From Cellulomonas iranensis NBRC 101100 = JCM 18110 (GTDB lineage: Bacteria; Actinomycetota; Actinomycetes; Actinomycetales; Cellulomonadaceae), in assembly GCF_001552375.1 (NCBI RefSeq), contig NZ_BCRB01000022.1:1-53665 (forward strand): a stretch of 53,665 bases of DNA. Reading direction: 5' to 3'. Positions 18,140-27,239 of this stretch are shown here, piece after piece. The position numbers and the translations under genes were made by a program. The notes under the pieces were generated by a model that did not search any database, was not told the DNA's origin, and saw only the letters and a program-made list of their open reading frames with translations. Each line of letters starts with the position of its first letter. Position 1 is the first letter of the stretch.

Positions 18140-18145
18140 ACGCTA
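18140..18145 (-). promoter_or_regulatory. Leaderless -10 element for the alpha/beta hydrolase
   Basis: The minus strand reads TAGCGT, 7 nt, then the ATG. This is the same hexamer and spacing as at the LLM oxidoreductase. Confidence 0.5.
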
Positions 18146-18234
18146 GCCCTCCCCGGCAGGCGTTCGCCTTTCGACGGGTGCCGCGCCCGGACGCCCGCCG
18201 GTCCAGCGGCGACGACGCCTCGCCCCGGGACGAC

Positions 18235-18270
18235 GCAGGGCCCGGACACCGTGCGGTGTCCGGGCCCTGC
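18235..18270 (-). terminator. Strong terminator after rplQ
   Basis: GCAGGGCCCGGACACC pairs perfectly with GGTGTCCGGGCCCTGC: a 16-bp stem with a GTGC loop. It starts 14 nt after the rplQ stop. It closes the rpoA-rplQ unit and separates it from the hydrolase gene. Confidence 0.85.
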
Positions 18271-18284
18271 GGGTGCGACGCGGC

Positions 18285-18809
18285 TCAGGCCTTGTCGTCG
18301 GCCTTCGCGTCCTCGACCGGGGCGTCCTCGACGGGCGCGTCCTCGACCGGGGCGTCCTCGACGGGGGCGTCCTCGACGGGCTTCTCCGCCTTGGGCGCGG
18401 CCTTCGCGGTGGCCTTCGTGGCCTCCTTGACGACGGCCTGCTTGGGCGACAGCGGCTCGAGCACGAGCTCGATGACGGCCATGGGGGCGTTGTCGCCCTT
18501 GCGCGGACCGATCTTGGTGATGCGCGTGTAGCCGCCCTGACGGTCGGCGACGGCGGGCGCGATCTCCGTGAACAGGGCGTGCACGACGCCCTTGTCCTTG
18601 ACGACGGTGAGCACGCGACGGCGCGCGTGCAGGTCGCCGCGCTTGGCGAACGTGATGAGACGCTCGGCCAGCGGGCGCAGGCGCTTGGCCTTCGTCTCGG
18701 TCGTCGTGATCCGCTTGTGCTCGAACAGCTGCGTCGCGAGGTTCGCGAGGATCAGCCGCTCGTGCGCCGGGCTACCACCGAGCCGGGGACCCTTGGTGGG
18801 CGTGGGCAT
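18285..18809 (-). CDS. rplQ: 50S ribosomal protein L17 with repetitive acidic C-terminal tail
   Basis: L17 binds near the polypeptide exit tunnel. Residues 1-120 are the normal core: [37 protein letters not shown] and [19 protein letters not shown]. The rest is an added tail: an Ala/Lys stretch and then five consecutive VEDAP-type pentapeptides, ending in KADDKA. The usual length is about 120-130, so roughly 50 residues are extra. The tail is encoded by tandem 15-bp repeats. It follows rpoA by 80 nt and ends in a strong terminator. Confidence 0.97.
   Translation of the reverse strand: MPTPTKGPRLGGSPAHERLILANLATQLFEHKRITTTETKAKRLRPLAERLITFAKRGDLHARRRVLTVVKDKGVVHALFTEIAPAVADRQGGYTRITKIGPRKGDNAPMAVIELVLEPLSPKQAVVKEATKATAKAAPKAEKPVEDAPVEDAPVEDAPVEDAPVEDAKADDKA
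18307..18381. repeat. Five tandem 15-bp repeats inside rplQ
   Basis: Units starting GCGTCCTCGAC recur every 15 bp from 18307 to 18381, with small changes (CCGGG or CGGGG/CGGGC endings). In frame on the minus strand they encode VEDAP five times, the last unit ending in VEDAK. A minisatellite-like array of this kind can change copy number without a frameshift. Confidence 0.85.
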
Positions 18810-18889
18810 GGTCTCTACTCCTTGAGTTCTCAGTGAGGGCGACGCCCCGCAGCCGGCGCGTCAGCGCCTGGCTGCGGGCAACGGCTGCG

Positions 18890-19903
18890 TCAGTACTGCT
18901 CGTCCTCGACGAAGTCGGTCTCGTCGTCCCCGTAGTAGGCGCCGGCGGCCGTGGGGTCGAAGTCCAGCGGGCTGTCCTTGAGCGTGAGGCCCAGCTCGGC
19001 CAGCTTCTCCTTGACCTCGGTGATCGACTTCGCACCGAAGTTGCGGATGTCCAGCAGGTCCGCCTCGGACCGCGCCACGAGCTCGCCCACCGTGTGGATG
19101 CCCTCGCGCTTGAGGCAGTTGTACGACCGGATCGTCAGCTGCAGGTCCTCGATCGGCAGCGCGAGGTCGGCGGCGAGCGCGGCGTCCGTCGGCGACGGGC
19201 CGATCTCGATGCCCTCGGCCTCGACGTTGAGCTCGCGCGCCAGGCCGAACAGCTCGACGAGCGTCTTGCCGGCCGACGCCAGGGCGTCGCGCGGGCTGAT
19301 CGCCGGCTTGGTCTCGACGTCGACGATGAGCTTGTCGAAGTCCGTGCGCTGCTCGACACGCGTCGCCTCGACCTTGTAGGTCACCTTGAGGACGGGCGAG
19401 TAGATCGAGTCGACCGGGATCCGGCCGATCTCGGCGTCGAACGACTTGTTCTGGTTCGCCGAGACGTAGCCGCGGCCGCGCTCGACGGTCAGCTCGATCT
19501 CGAGCTTGCCCTTCTCGTTGAGCGTCGCCAGGTGCAGCTCGGGGTTGTGGACCTCGACACCCGCGGGCGGGACGATGTCCGCACCGGTGACGTCACCCGC
19601 ACCCTGCTTGCGCAGGTACATCACGACCGGCTCGTCGTTCTCCGAGGAGACGACGAGGTTCTTGATGTTGAGGATGATCTCGGTGACGTCCTCCTTGACG
19701 CCCGGGACCGTCGAGAACTCGTGCAGCACGCCGTCGATCCGGATGGAGGTGACGGCGGCCCCCGGGATGGACGACAGCAGCGTCCGGCGCAGGGAGTTGC
19801 CGAGCGTGTAGCCGAAGCCGGGCTCGAGAGGCTCGATGGAGAACCGCGAGCGGTGCTCCGAGATGACCTCTTCGGTCAGGGTGGGGCGCTGTGCGATCAG
19901 CAC
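18890..19903 (-). CDS. rpoA: DNA-directed RNA polymerase subunit alpha
   Basis: Alpha dimer scaffold for RNA polymerase. The 337 residues begin [19 protein letters not shown]. The N-terminal domain has [20 protein letters not shown]; the C-terminal domain (about 250-315) has [19 protein letters not shown] and [14 protein letters not shown], which contact promoter UP elements and activators. The acidic tail [12 protein letters not shown] is usual in actinobacteria. A 204-bp gap with a terminator hairpin separates it from rpsK, so it probably has a separate promoter. rpsD is not between rpsK and rpoA. Confidence 0.99.
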   Translation of the reverse strand: MLIAQRPTLTEEVISEHRSRFSIEPLEPGFGYTLGNSLRRTLLSSIPGAAVTSIRIDGVLHEFSTVPGVKEDVTEIILNIKNLVVSSENDEPVVMYLRKQGAGDVTGADIVPPAGVEVHNPELHLATLNEKGKLEIELTVERGRGYVSANQNKSFDAEIGRIPVDSIYSPVLKVTYKVEATRVEQRTDFDKLIVDVETKPAISPRDALASAGKTLVELFGLARELNVEAEGIEIGPSPTDAALAADLALPIEDLQLTIRSYNCLKREGIHTVGELVARSEADLLDIRNFGAKSITEVKEKLAELGLTLKDSPLDFDPTAAGAYYGDDETDFVEDEQY

Positions 19904-20063
19904 GGTGGGATTCCTCTCCGCGAGCGTCCGCCATATGACGCTTTCGCAGGTACTACGTGCCTGGACGTGCCTCGGTCCGCATGTCCGGGCGAAGGTGCGG
20001 TCGGGTCCGACGTACCGCCGCTCGGCGTCCCGTGCGGGACGCCGGACGCGGCGGACGCGCGAG

Positions 20064-20098
20064 GGCCGGGACCGGTGCGCGGACGCACGGTCCCGGCC
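20064..20098 (-). terminator. Hairpin after rpsK
   Basis: GGCCGGGACCG(G)TGCG pairs with CGCACGGTCCCGGCC, a 15-bp stem with one bulged G and a 4-nt loop. It starts 10 nt after the rpsK stop. It probably terminates or attenuates before rpoA. Confidence 0.65.
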
Positions 20099-20107
20099 TG
20101 CGGCGTG

Positions 20108-20509
20108 TCAGACGCGGCGACGCTTCGGCGGACGGCAGCCGTTGTGGGCCTGCGGCGTCACGTCCTGGATCGAGCCGACCTCGAGGCCGGCGGCGGTGAG
20201 CGAGCGGATCGCGGTCTCGCGACCCGAGCCCGGGCCCTTTACGAAGACGTCGACCTTGCGCATGCCGTGCTCCTGGGCACGACGCGCGGCGGCCTCGGCG
20301 GCGAGCTGCGCGGCGAACGGCGTCGACTTGCGCGAGCCCTTGAAGCCCACCTGGCCCGACGACGCCCAGGCGATCACGGCGCCCGACGGGTCGGTGATGG
20401 ACACGATGGTGTTGTTGAACGTGCTCTTGATGTGCGCCTGGCCGTGGGAGACGTTCTTCTTCTCCTTGCGGCGCGGCTTGCGCACGGCGGTGCGGGACTT
20501 GGGAGGCAT
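20108..20509 (-). CDS. rpsK: 30S ribosomal protein S11
   Basis: Platform protein of the small subunit. The 133 residues have a basic N-terminus ([20 protein letters not shown]), the core [19 protein letters not shown] and [20 protein letters not shown]. The family C-terminus [18 protein letters not shown] is intact. It follows rpsM by 77 nt and is followed by a hairpin rather than by rpsD, which must lie elsewhere in this genome. Confidence 0.98.
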   Translation of the reverse strand: MPPKSRTAVRKPRRKEKKNVSHGQAHIKSTFNNTIVSITDPSGAVIAWASSGQVGFKGSRKSTPFAAQLAAEAAARRAQEHGMRKVDVFVKGPGSGRETAIRSLTAAGLEVGSIQDVTPQAHNGCRPPKRRRV

Positions 20510-20586
20510 GTCTTCTTCTCTCGGGGTCTGCGGTTCGGTGGGCCGACGGGCGGGCGGTCAGCGACGGGCGCGACCGGCCCGCGACG

Positions 20587-20967
20587 TCACTTGCGCCCGG
20601 CCTTCTTCTTGCCGGCGACGGTGCGCTTGGGGCCCTTGCGGGTACGCGCGTTGGTCTTGGTGCGCTGACCGCGCACCGGGAGGCCGCGGCGGTGACGCAG
20701 ACCCTCGTAGGAGCCGATCTCGACCTTGCGGCGGATGTCGGCCGCGATCTCGCGGCGCAGGTCGCCCTCGAGCTTGAAGCTGCCCTCGAGGAAGTCGCGG
20801 AGCGCGACGAGCTCGGTGTCGCCGAGGTCCTTGACCCGGACGTCGGGGCTGATGCCGGTGGCGGCGAGGGCCTGGTGCGCACGCGTGCGCCCGACCCCGA
20901 AGATGTAGGTGAGGGCGACCTCGACCCGCTTGTCGCGGGGAAGGTCGACGCCGATGAGACGTGCCAT
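20587..20967 (-). CDS. rpsM: 30S ribosomal protein S13
   Basis: Head protein contacting the large subunit and P-site tRNA. The 126 residues begin [21 protein letters not shown], with the helix-turn-helix-like [17 protein letters not shown] and the [21 protein letters not shown] loop. The Lys-rich tail is [15 protein letters not shown] 20967 was chosen by homology. It lies 174 bp after rpmJ, a spacer containing a small hairpin. Confidence 0.98.
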   Translation of the reverse strand: MARLIGVDLPRDKRVEVALTYIFGVGRTRAHQALAATGISPDVRVKDLGDTELVALRDFLEGSFKLEGDLRREIAADIRRKVEIGSYEGLRHRRGLPVRGQRTKTNARTRKGPKRTVAGKKKAGRK

Positions 20968-21033
20968 GTGCCTGGTGGCTCCTGTACTGCGTTCGGAGGT
21001 CTGCCGCACCGTCCCCCCGCGTCTTCTCGCGGG

Positions 21034-21053
21034 CCCCAGCCTCCGAGCTGGGG
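21034..21053 (-). promoter_or_regulatory. Small hairpin in the rpmJ-rpsM spacer
   Basis: CCCCAGC-CTCCGA-GCTGGGG has a 7-bp stem with a 6-nt loop. It lies 67-86 nt upstream of rpsM. It may be an attenuator or a ribosomal-protein-binding structure; function not established. Confidence 0.35.
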
Positions 21054-21141
21054 GTTCGCCGTGGTCACGACCCGGGGGTCGTCCTCACGGAGCGGCGGTG
21101 CGCTTGCTGCCCCGGTCAGGGGCGGTGGTGCAGGTGGCTGC

Positions 21142-21255
21142 TCAGCCCTGGCGCTGCTTGTGGCGCAGGTTCTCGCAGATCACCTGGACGCGACCGTGCC
21201 GGCGGATCACCTTGCACTTGTCGCAGATCTTCTTGACGCTCGGCTTGACCTTCAT
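21142..21255 (-). CDS. rpmJ: 50S ribosomal protein L36 (zinc-binding form)
   Basis: Smallest large-subunit protein, 37 residues: [16 protein letters not shown] to LRHKQRQG. Cys11, Cys14, Cys27 and His32 form the CCCH zinc site, so this is the C+ form. A Zur-regulated C- paralogue, if any, is outside the window. It lies between infA and rpsM, the conserved position. Confidence 0.97.
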   Translation of the reverse strand: MKVKPSVKKICDKCKVIRRHGRVQVICENLRHKQRQG

Positions 21256-21320
21256 CGCTCGTTCCTCCGCCGCCGTGCACCGGGCCGAGGCCCGGGGAGA
21301 CGGCGTGTCGATGGGGGTGG

Positions 21321-21542
21321 TTACTTGTAGCGGTAGACGATGCGCCCGCGGGACAGGTCGTACGGGCTGAGCTCGACGACCACCCGGTCCTCGGGGAGGA
21401 TCCGGATGTAGTGCTGGCGCATCTTGCCCGAGATGTGGGCGAGCACCTTGTGGCCGTTCGCGAGCTCCACACGGAACATCGCGTTGGGCAGCGCTTCGAC
21501 AACGCTGCCCTCGATCTCGATGACGCCGTCCTTCTTGGCCAT
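21321..21542 (-). CDS. infA: Translation initiation factor IF-1
   Basis: OB-fold factor that occupies the ribosomal A-site during initiation. The 73 residues are [20 protein letters not shown], followed by [20 protein letters not shown], and ending [15 protein letters not shown] 21542 has GGAGG upstream; the longer frame runs into the promoter region. It heads the alpha group, with a 269-bp gap to map. Confidence 0.98.
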   Translation of the reverse strand: MAKKDGVIEIEGSVVEALPNAMFRVELANGHKVLAHISGKMRQHYIRILPEDRVVVELSPYDLSRGRIVYRYK

Positions 21543-21721
21543 GTCCTCCGCTAACTGTCGTACTGACGGGTGCTGCTGCAGGCTCGCCTCGCGACGGACC
21601 CACGACCCCCGCGCCACCGGCGGCTCCGGACGTGCCGGAACCCGCTGGACGGTCGTGGGGCGGCTGGGCACCGATCCCGCCACCGACAGGTGGGTATCAC
21701 GGAACGCACAACCAACGAACC

Positions 21722-21727
21722 ATCATA
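21722..21727 (-). promoter_or_regulatory. Candidate -10 element of the infA-rpmJ-rpsM-rpsK operon
   Basis: The minus strand reads TATGAT, five of six matches to TATAAT. The -35 region (TTCCGG at 18-nt spacing) is weak. The implied leader is about 173 nt. Confidence 0.45.
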
Positions 21728-21811
21728 CGCCATCGCGGGCCCGGTCCGGAACGGCCGGGAACCGGGTCGTGCGGACCCCGTCGCCGGTGCCCCGCCCCGG
21801 CGTACGCGACG

Positions 21812-22633
21812 TCAGAGCGACGCGATCTCGACGCCGAGCGCGCGCAGCCGCGCCGCTCCCCCGTCGCGGGCCGTCAGCACGACGATGCCGTCCTCGAGGA
21901 TCGCCACGGAGTGCTCCCAGTGCGCCGCGCGCGCACCGTCGTCGGTCACGACCGTCCAGTCGTCGGCGAGCACGTGGTTCGCCTCGGCGCCGCGCACGAG
22001 CATCGGCTCGACGGCGACGCACAGGCCGGCCCGCAGCTTGGTGCCGCGATCCTTCGTGCGGTAGTTCGGGACGTCGGGCGGCTGGTGCATCGCCGTCCCG
22101 ATGCCGTGACCCACGTAGTCCTCGACGGTGCCGTAGGGGGCGGCGGCGGCCTCGACCACGTCCTCGACGGCCTCGCCGACGGCGCCGAGCCGCCCGCCCG
22201 GCGTCGCGAGCGCGGCGATGCCCGCCCAGAGCGCGTCCTCGGTCGTCGTCACGAGCGCGACGTCGGCGGGGTCGGCCGGCTCGAGGACCGCGGAGAACGC
22301 CGAGTCGCCGTGCCAGCCGTCGACGATCGCGCCGCAGTCGACGGACACGACGTCGCCGGGCTGCAGGACCCGGCTCCCCGGGATCCCGTGGACGATCTCC
22401 TCGTTGACCGAGACGCACAGGCTCGCCGGGTACCCGTGGTAGCCGAGGAACGAGGGCGTCGCACCGGCGGAGCGGATGACGTCCTCCGCGACGGCGTCGA
22501 GCTCGGCCGTCGTCACGCCCGGCGCGAGCGCGCCGCGTACCGCGTCGAGCGCGTCGGCGACCACGAGACCCGCGCGGCGCATGATCGCCACCTGCTCGGG
22601 CGTCTTGTACTCGATCTTCTCGCGGCCGAACAC
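21812..22633 (-). CDS. map: Type I methionine aminopeptidase
   Basis: Removes the initiator methionine after deformylation by Def. The 273 residues show the pita-bread fold metal ligands: Asp in VSVDCGAIVDGWHGDSAF, His in GHGIGTAMHQPPDVPNY, Glu in VEPMLV, and the final Glu in WEHSVAI. The family length is 250-290. It follows adk by 10 nt, so secY-adk-map read as one unit. Confidence 0.97.
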   Translation of the reverse strand: MFGREKIEYKTPEQVAIMRRAGLVVADALDAVRGALAPGVTTAELDAVAEDVIRSAGATPSFLGYHGYPASLCVSVNEEIVHGIPGSRVLQPGDVVSVDCGAIVDGWHGDSAFSAVLEPADPADVALVTTTEDALWAGIAALATPGGRLGAVGEAVEDVVEAAAAPYGTVEDYVGHGIGTAMHQPPDVPNYRTKDRGTKLRAGLCVAVEPMLVRGAEANHVLADDWTVVTDDGARAAHWEHSVAILEDGIVVLTARDGGAARLRALGVEIASL

Positions 22634-22643
22634 GGGCTGCTCC

Positions 22644-23222
22644 TCAGGACAGGACGGGGGCCAGCGCGGCGACGAGGCGCTCGGTGACCTCGTCGACCTC
22701 GCCCAGCCCGTCGACCTGCGCGAGGACGCCGCGCGCGGCGTAGACCTGCGAGATGGGCGCGGTCTGCTCGGCGTAGACGTCGAGGCGGTGACGGATGACG
22801 TCCTCCGTGTCGTCCGCCCGCCCCTCGATCTCGGCGCGCCTGGTCAGCCGCTCGACCACGACCTGCGGGTCGACGGTCAGCTCGACCGCGAGGTCGAGCT
22901 GCTGGCCCGCCGCGGCGAGCATCTCGTCGAGCGCCGCGACCTGGGCGACGTTGCGCGGGTACCCGTCCAGCAGGAACCCGTCCACCGCGTCCGACTGCGC
23001 GAGGCGGTCGCGCACGAGCTCGTTCGTGAGCTCGTCCGGCACGAGCGCACCCGACGCGGTGATGTCCTGCACGCGACGACCCAGCTCGGTGCCGTTCTTG
23101 ATGTTGGACCGGAAGATGTCGCCGGTCGAGATGGCCGGGACACCCAGCCGCTCGGCGAGACGGACGGCCTGCGTGCCCTTGCCCGCCCCCGGGGGGCCCA
23201 GGAGGACCAGACGTGCGCTCAA
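22644..23222 (-). CDS. adk: Adenylate kinase (short-LID type)
   Basis: Interconverts ATP, ADP and AMP. The 192 residues contain the P-loop [12 protein letters not shown], the AMP site [17 protein letters not shown] and [31 protein letters not shown] makes up a short LID without zinc cysteines. The start is TTG 23222, overlapping the secY stop (TTGA), with GGAGGA-type purines just inside the secY end. The open frame continues far upstream only as a shadow of secY. Confidence 0.96.
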   Translation of the reverse strand: MSARLVLLGPPGAGKGTQAVRLAERLGVPAISTGDIFRSNIKNGTELGRRVQDITASGALVPDELTNELVRDRLAQSDAVDGFLLDGYPRNVAQVAALDEMLAAAGQQLDLAVELTVDPQVVVERLTRRAEIEGRADDTEDVIRHRLDVYAEQTAPISQVYAARGVLAQVDGLGEVDEVTERLVAALAPVLS

Positions 23223-24514
23223 CGGAGGAACCCTTCGTAGTGCCGCTGCTGCAGCTGCGACTCGATCTGCTTGACGGTCTCGAGCCCGACGCCGACGACG
23301 ATGAGGATCGACGCGCCGCCGAACGGGATGTTGCTGCCGACGTCGAGCACGATGAAGGCGATCGTCGGGATGAGCGCGACGAGCGCGAGGTAGATCGACC
23401 CGGGCGCGGTGATCCGCGTGATCACGTAGTCGAGGTACTCGGCGGTGGGACGCCCGGCGCGGATGCCGGGGATGAACCCGCCGTACTTCTTCATGTTGTC
23501 GGCGACCTCGTCCGGGTTGAACGTGATGGCCGTGTAGAAGTAGCAGAAGAAGATGATCAGCAGCACGTAGATGCCGATGTGCAGCGGCGCCTCGGGGGCC
23601 GCGACGTAGCGCGTGATCCACTGCACCCAGCCGGCCGTCGGGTCGCCGAACTGCGCGATCAGCGTCGGCACCGCGAGCAGCGACGACGCGAAGATCACGG
23701 GGATGACGCCGGCCATGTTGATCTTGATCGGGATGTAGGTGCTCGACCCGCCGTACATGCGGCGCCCGACCATGCGCTTGGCGTACTGCACCGGCACGCG
23801 GCGCTGCGACTGCTCGACGAACACCACGAGCGCGATCACCAGGACGATGATGCCCATCACGGCGAGGAACTTGCCGATGCCGCCGGCGCCGCCAGCGATC
23901 GACCACATGGCGCCGGGGAACGACGCGGCGATCGACGTGAAGATGAGCAGCGACATGCCGTTGCCGACGCCGCGCTCGGTGATGAGCTCGCCGAGCCACA
24001 TGATGAGGCCGGTGCCCGCGGTCATGGTGATGACCATGATGAGCAGCGTGATCCACGAGTCGTCGGGGATGACGTCGACGGTGCAGCCCTGGAACAGGTT
24101 GCCGCTGCGCGCGAACGTGATGATCGTCGTCGACTGCAGGACGGCCAGGCCGATCGTGAGGTAGCGCGTGTACTGCGTGAGCTTGGCGGTGCCCGCCTGG
24201 CCCTCCTTGTGGAGCTCCTCGAACTTGGGGATCACCACGCGCAGCAGCTGGATGATGATGCTCGCCGTGATGTACGGCATGATCCCGAGCGAGAACACCG
24301 ACAGCTGCAGCAGCGCACCGCCGCTGAACAGGTTCACCAGCCCGAGCAGGTCGTTGTCCGCGGTGCGGTCGATGCAGATCTGCACGTTCGGATAGCTCAC
24401 CCCGGGGGTGGGCAGGAACGAGCCTGCGCGGAACACCACCATGATCCCGATGGTGAAGAGCAGCTTGCGCCGCAGGTCGGGCGTCCTGAACGCCCTCGCG
24501 AATGCACCGAGCAC
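23219..24514 (-). CDS. secY: Preprotein translocase subunit SecY
   Basis: Forms the membrane channel of the Sec translocon. The 431 residues have ten predicted helices, the N-terminal [19 protein letters not shown], the plug-region [13 protein letters not shown] and the cytosolic loops that bind SecA and the ribosome ([16 protein letters not shown]-like [12 protein letters not shown]). The C-terminal [15 protein letters not shown] is normal. It starts after a 259-bp gap from rplO that holds a terminator, so transcription likely restarts here. Confidence 0.98.
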   Translation of the reverse strand: MLGAFARAFRTPDLRRKLLFTIGIMVVFRAGSFLPTPGVSYPNVQICIDRTADNDLLGLVNLFSGGALLQLSVFSLGIMPYITASIIIQLLRVVIPKFEELHKEGQAGTAKLTQYTRYLTIGLAVLQSTTIITFARSGNLFQGCTVDVIPDDSWITLLIMVITMTAGTGLIMWLGELITERGVGNGMSLLIFTSIAASFPGAMWSIAGGAGGIGKFLAVMGIIVLVIALVVFVEQSQRRVPVQYAKRMVGRRMYGGSSTYIPIKINMAGVIPVIFASSLLAVPTLIAQFGDPTAGWVQWITRYVAAPEAPLHIGIYVLLIIFFCYFYTAITFNPDEVADNMKKYGGFIPGIRAGRPTAEYLDYVITRITAPGSIYLALVALIPTIAFIVLDVGSNIPFGGASILIVVGVGLETVKQIESQLQQRHYEGFLR

Positions 24515-24586
24515 CTGTCGTCCTCCTGCTGTGTGGGCCGTCCACCGACCCCGTCGCCGTCGATGAGCGGGACGGACCGCCGGGAA

Positions 24587-24592
24587 AGCCTA
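24587..24592 (-). promoter_or_regulatory. Possible -10 element of secY-adk-map
   Basis: The minus strand reads TAGGCT (TANNNT), giving a leader of about 66 nt. There is no good -35 at 16-18 nt. Confidence 0.3.
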
Positions 24593-24699
24593 CCCTGCGG
24601 CTCGCGCCGCCCTGCACGACGTCCGTGCGCGGCGTGCGGGCCGCGCGTCTGAAACGTTCCGGATCACGCCGACGGCGCTCCGTGGCGCGCCCCGCACAC

Positions 24700-24740
24700 C
24701 ACAGCGGGCGGCCCCGGTGGAACCGGGACCGCCCGCTGTG
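24700..24740 (-). terminator. Terminator after rplO
   Basis: CACAGCGGGCGG-C-CCCGGT pairs with ACCGGG-A-CCGCCCGCTGTG: 18 paired bases, one mismatch, 3-nt loop. It begins 34 nt past the rplO stop and separates the spc group from secY. Confidence 0.8.
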
Positions 24741-24773
24741 TCATTGCTGTGCGCCACGGGCGCCGCGCGGACG

Positions 24774-25436
24774 TCAGTCCTGCGCGACGCTGCCGCCGGC
24801 CGCCACGATCTTGTCCTTCGCGGACGCGGAGTACGCGTCGACCGCGACGGACACCTTGACCGTGAGCTCGCCGGTGCCGAGCACCTTGACGGGACGGCCC
24901 TTGCGGACCGCGCCCTTGGCGACCAGGTCGGCGACCGTCACGTCGCCGCCGTCCGGGTACAGCGCCGAGAGCTTGTCCAGGTTGACGACCTGGTACTCGA
25001 CGCGGAACGGGTTCTTGAAGCCGCGGAGCTTGGGCAGCCGCATGTGCAGCGGCATCTGCCCACCCTCGAAGCGGTCCGGCACCTGGTAGCGCGCCTTGGT
25101 GCCCTTGGTACCACGACCCGCCGTCTTGCCCTTCGACGCCTCACCACGACCCACACGGGTCTTGGCGGTCTTGGCGCCGGGGGCCGGACGCAGGTGGTGC
25201 ACCTTGAGCGTGCCGCCCGCACCGGGGGCCGCCGCGGCCTCGGCCGCCGCCTTCGCGGCAGCGGTCGGGGCCTTCTTCTTCGCCGGAGCCGTCTTCTCGG
25301 CCGCGGCCGAGGACTCCGTCGTGGCGGTCGCCTTGGCCGGAGCCTTCTTGGCGGGAGCCTTCTTCGCCGGAGCCTTCTTCTCGGCCGCAGCCGTGGTCTC
25401 CGTCGCCTTCTCGTCGGCCTTCTTGTCGTCGGCCAT
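24774..25436 (-). CDS. rplO: 50S ribosomal protein L15 with Lys/Ala/Pro-rich N-terminal extension
   Basis: Late-assembly large-subunit protein. Residues from about 74 are the normal L15: [34 protein letters not shown] and [20 protein letters not shown]. Before it lies a 70-residue low-complexity segment resembling the histone-H1-like [10 protein letters not shown] repeats of actinobacterial nucleoid proteins. Typical L15 has 145-150 residues; this has 220. ATG 25436, with GGAGG upstream, is 2 nt after the rpmD stop; a GTG at 25442 is an alternative. The extension is probably real, as there is no conserved start between it and the core. Confidence 0.95.
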   Translation of the reverse strand: MADDKKADEKATETTAAAEKKAPAKKAPAKKAPAKATATTESSAAAEKTAPAKKKAPTAAAKAAAEAAAAPGAGGTLKVHHLRPAPGAKTAKTRVGRGEASKGKTAGRGTKGTKARYQVPDRFEGGQMPLHMRLPKLRGFKNPFRVEYQVVNLDKLSALYPDGGDVTVADLVAKGAVRKGRPVKVLGTGELTVKVSVAVDAYSASAKDKIVAAGGSVAQD

Positions 25437-25438
25437 GG

Positions 25439-25621
25439 TCACTCGACCTCCTCGACCGCGACGAGGTGCGTCACCGTCTTGACCATGCCGCGGATCTCAG
25501 GACGGTCCTCCTTGACGACGACGTCGCCGATCCGCTTGAGGCCCAGGGTGCGCAGCGTGTCGCGCTGGTTCTGCTTGCCGCCGATGGCGGACCGGGTCTG
25601 GGTCACCTTGAGACGCGCCAT
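25439..25621 (-). CDS. rpmD: 50S ribosomal protein L30
   Basis: Sixty residues, the usual size: [40 protein letters not shown] and [15 protein letters not shown]. Its ATG overlaps the rpsE stop as TGATG, and its own stop is 2 nt before rplO, so the three are tightly coupled. Confidence 0.98.
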   Translation of the reverse strand: MARLKVTQTRSAIGGKQNQRDTLRTLGLKRIGDVVVKEDRPEIRGMVKTVTHLVAVEEVE

Positions 25622-26265
25622 CACGCACCCGCCTTCGCGGCCGCCGAGGCCGCACGGCCCTCGGCCTGCGCCCGCAGCAGCGGAGCCGGCGCGACGTGGT
25701 CGAGCGCCAGCCCACGACGGGCGGCGACGGCCTCGGGCTCCTCGAGGGAGCGCAGGGCCTCGACCGTGGCGTGCACGATGTTGATCGCGTTGGACGACCC
25801 GAGCGACTTGCTGAGCACGTCGTGGATGCCGGCGCACTCGAGCACCGCGCGCACCGGACCACCGGCGATCACACCGGTACCGGGGGACGCGGGACGCAGG
25901 AAGACGACGCCGGCGGCCTTCTCACCCTGGACGGGGTGCGGGATGGTGCCCTGGATGCGGGGGACGCGGAAGAAGTTCTTCTTCGCCTCCTCGACACCCT
26001 TGGCGATCGCCGCGGGCACCTCCTTGGCCTTGCCGTAGCCGACGCCGACCGTGCCGTCGCCGTCACCCACCACGACGAGCGCGGTGAAGCTGAAGCGACG
26101 GCCGCCCTTGACGACCTTCGCGACACGGTTGATCGTCACGACGCGCTCGACGAACGCGCTCTTCTCGGCGGCGTCACCGCGCCGCCCGCCGTCACGACGG
26201 CCGCCGTCCCGGCGGTCGCCGCCGGTGCCGCCGGCACCGGTGTTGCTGCGCTGAGGAGCAGCCAT
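25621..26265 (-). CDS. rpsE: 30S ribosomal protein S5 with basic N-terminal extension
   Basis: Fidelity-related protein at the mRNA entry channel. The S5 core has [40 protein letters not shown] and the C-terminal [20 protein letters not shown]. Residues 10-32 are a Gly/Arg/Asp repeat ([15 protein letters not shown]) resembling RGG-type RNA-binding tails. At 214 residues it is longer than the usual 165-200. ATG 26265 was chosen by homology over the longer frame. Confidence 0.97.
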   Translation of the reverse strand: MAAPQRSNTGAGGTGGDRRDGGRRDGGRRGDAAEKSAFVERVVTINRVAKVVKGGRRFSFTALVVVGDGDGTVGVGYGKAKEVPAAIAKGVEEAKKNFFRVPRIQGTIPHPVQGEKAAGVVFLRPASPGTGVIAGGPVRAVLECAGIHDVLSKSLGSSNAINIVHATVEALRSLEEPEAVAARRGLALDHVAPAPLLRAQAEGRAASAAAKAGA

Positions 26266-26299
26266 CAGAAAGTCCTCTTCTTCGATGCGGAGTTCGTCG

Positions 26300-26671
26300 T
26301 CACAGGGCCAGACCACCCTCACGGGCGCCGTCGGCGACCGCGGCCACACGGCCGTGGTACTTGTTGCCGCCGCGGTCGAACACGACCGCCTCGACACCCG
26401 CAGCCTTGGCACGGGCCGCGACGAGCTCGCCGACCTTCTTCGCCTTGGCGGTCTTGTCGCCGTCGTGGCCGCGCAGGTCGGCCTCGAGGGTCGACGCCGA
26501 CGCGACGGTCTTGCCGAGGCCGTCGTCGACGACCTGGGCCGTGATGTGACGCGCGGACCGCGTCACGACGAGGCGGGGACGCGCAGCCGTGCCGACGACC
26601 TTCTTGCGCAGGCGCAGGTGGCGGCGGCGACGGGCGATGGTCGTGCCCTTGCCCTTGATGCTGATCGCCAT
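26300..26671 (-). CDS. rplR: 50S ribosomal protein L18
   Basis: 5S-rRNA-binding protein of 123 residues: [40 protein letters not shown] and [20 protein letters not shown] are the family motifs. It lies 3 nt after rplF and 34 nt before rpsE. Confidence 0.98.
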   Translation of the reverse strand: MAISIKGKGTTIARRRRHLRLRKKVVGTAARPRLVVTRSARHITAQVVDDGLGKTVASASTLEADLRGHDGDKTAKAKKVGELVAARAKAAGVEAVVFDRGGNKYHGRVAAVADGAREGGLAL

Positions 26672-26674
26672 GGC

Positions 26675-27214
26675 TTACTTCCCAGCCTTTCCGACCTTGC
26701 GGCGCACGTTCTCGCCCGCGTACCGCACGCCCTTGCCCTTGTACGGCTCGGGCTTGCGGATCTTGCGGATGTTCGCGGCGACCTCGCCGACCTGCTGCTT
26801 GTCGATGCCCTCGACCGAGAACTTCGTCGGGGTCTCGACCGCGAACGTGATGCCCGCCGGCGGCTCGACGACGACGGGGTGGCTGAAGCCGAGCGCGAAC
26901 TCGAGGTTGCTGCCCTTCGCCGTCACGCGGTAACCGGTGCCGACGATCTCGAGCTTCTTGGTGTAGCCCTCCGTGACGCCGGTGACCAGGTTGGCCAGCA
27001 GCGTGCGGGTCAGGCCGTGCAGCGAGCGCGAGGCGCGCTCGTCGTCGGGACGCGTCACCACGAGGGCGCCGGCGTCGTCGCGGTCCACCGCGATGGGGGC
27101 GGCGACCGTGTGGGTGAGCTCCCCCTTGGGGCCCTTCACCGTCACCACGCGGCCGTCGATCGTCACGTCGACACCCGAAGGCACCGGGACGGGGATCCTG
27201 CCGATTCGAGACAT
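26675..27214 (-). CDS. rplF: 50S ribosomal protein L6
   Basis: Large-subunit protein near the sarcin-ricin loop, 179 residues. It begins [31 protein letters not shown] and [19 protein letters not shown] follow. The C-terminal signature is [22 protein letters not shown] 27214 is the homology start; the frame is open for 20 more codons into the rpsH spacer. Confidence 0.98.
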   Translation of the reverse strand: MSRIGRIPVPVPSGVDVTIDGRVVTVKGPKGELTHTVAAPIAVDRDDAGALVVTRPDDERASRSLHGLTRTLLANLVTGVTEGYTKKLEIVGTGYRVTAKGSNLEFALGFSHPVVVEPPAGITFAVETPTKFSVEGIDKQQVGEVAANIRKIRKPEPYKGKGVRYAGENVRRKVGKAGK

Positions 27215-27239
27215 GGCTGTTCTCCTCTCCGTCTCGGGC

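Noticed and set aside
19904..20107. Missing rpsD as a sign of deletion
   Set aside because: Several actinobacterial groups keep rpsD elsewhere, so absence here is not itself abnormal.
23223..24617. Possible fusion of adk with a 460-residue N-terminal part
   Set aside because: The upstream part is an antisense-frame shadow within secY; adk has its own TTG start overlapping the secY stop.
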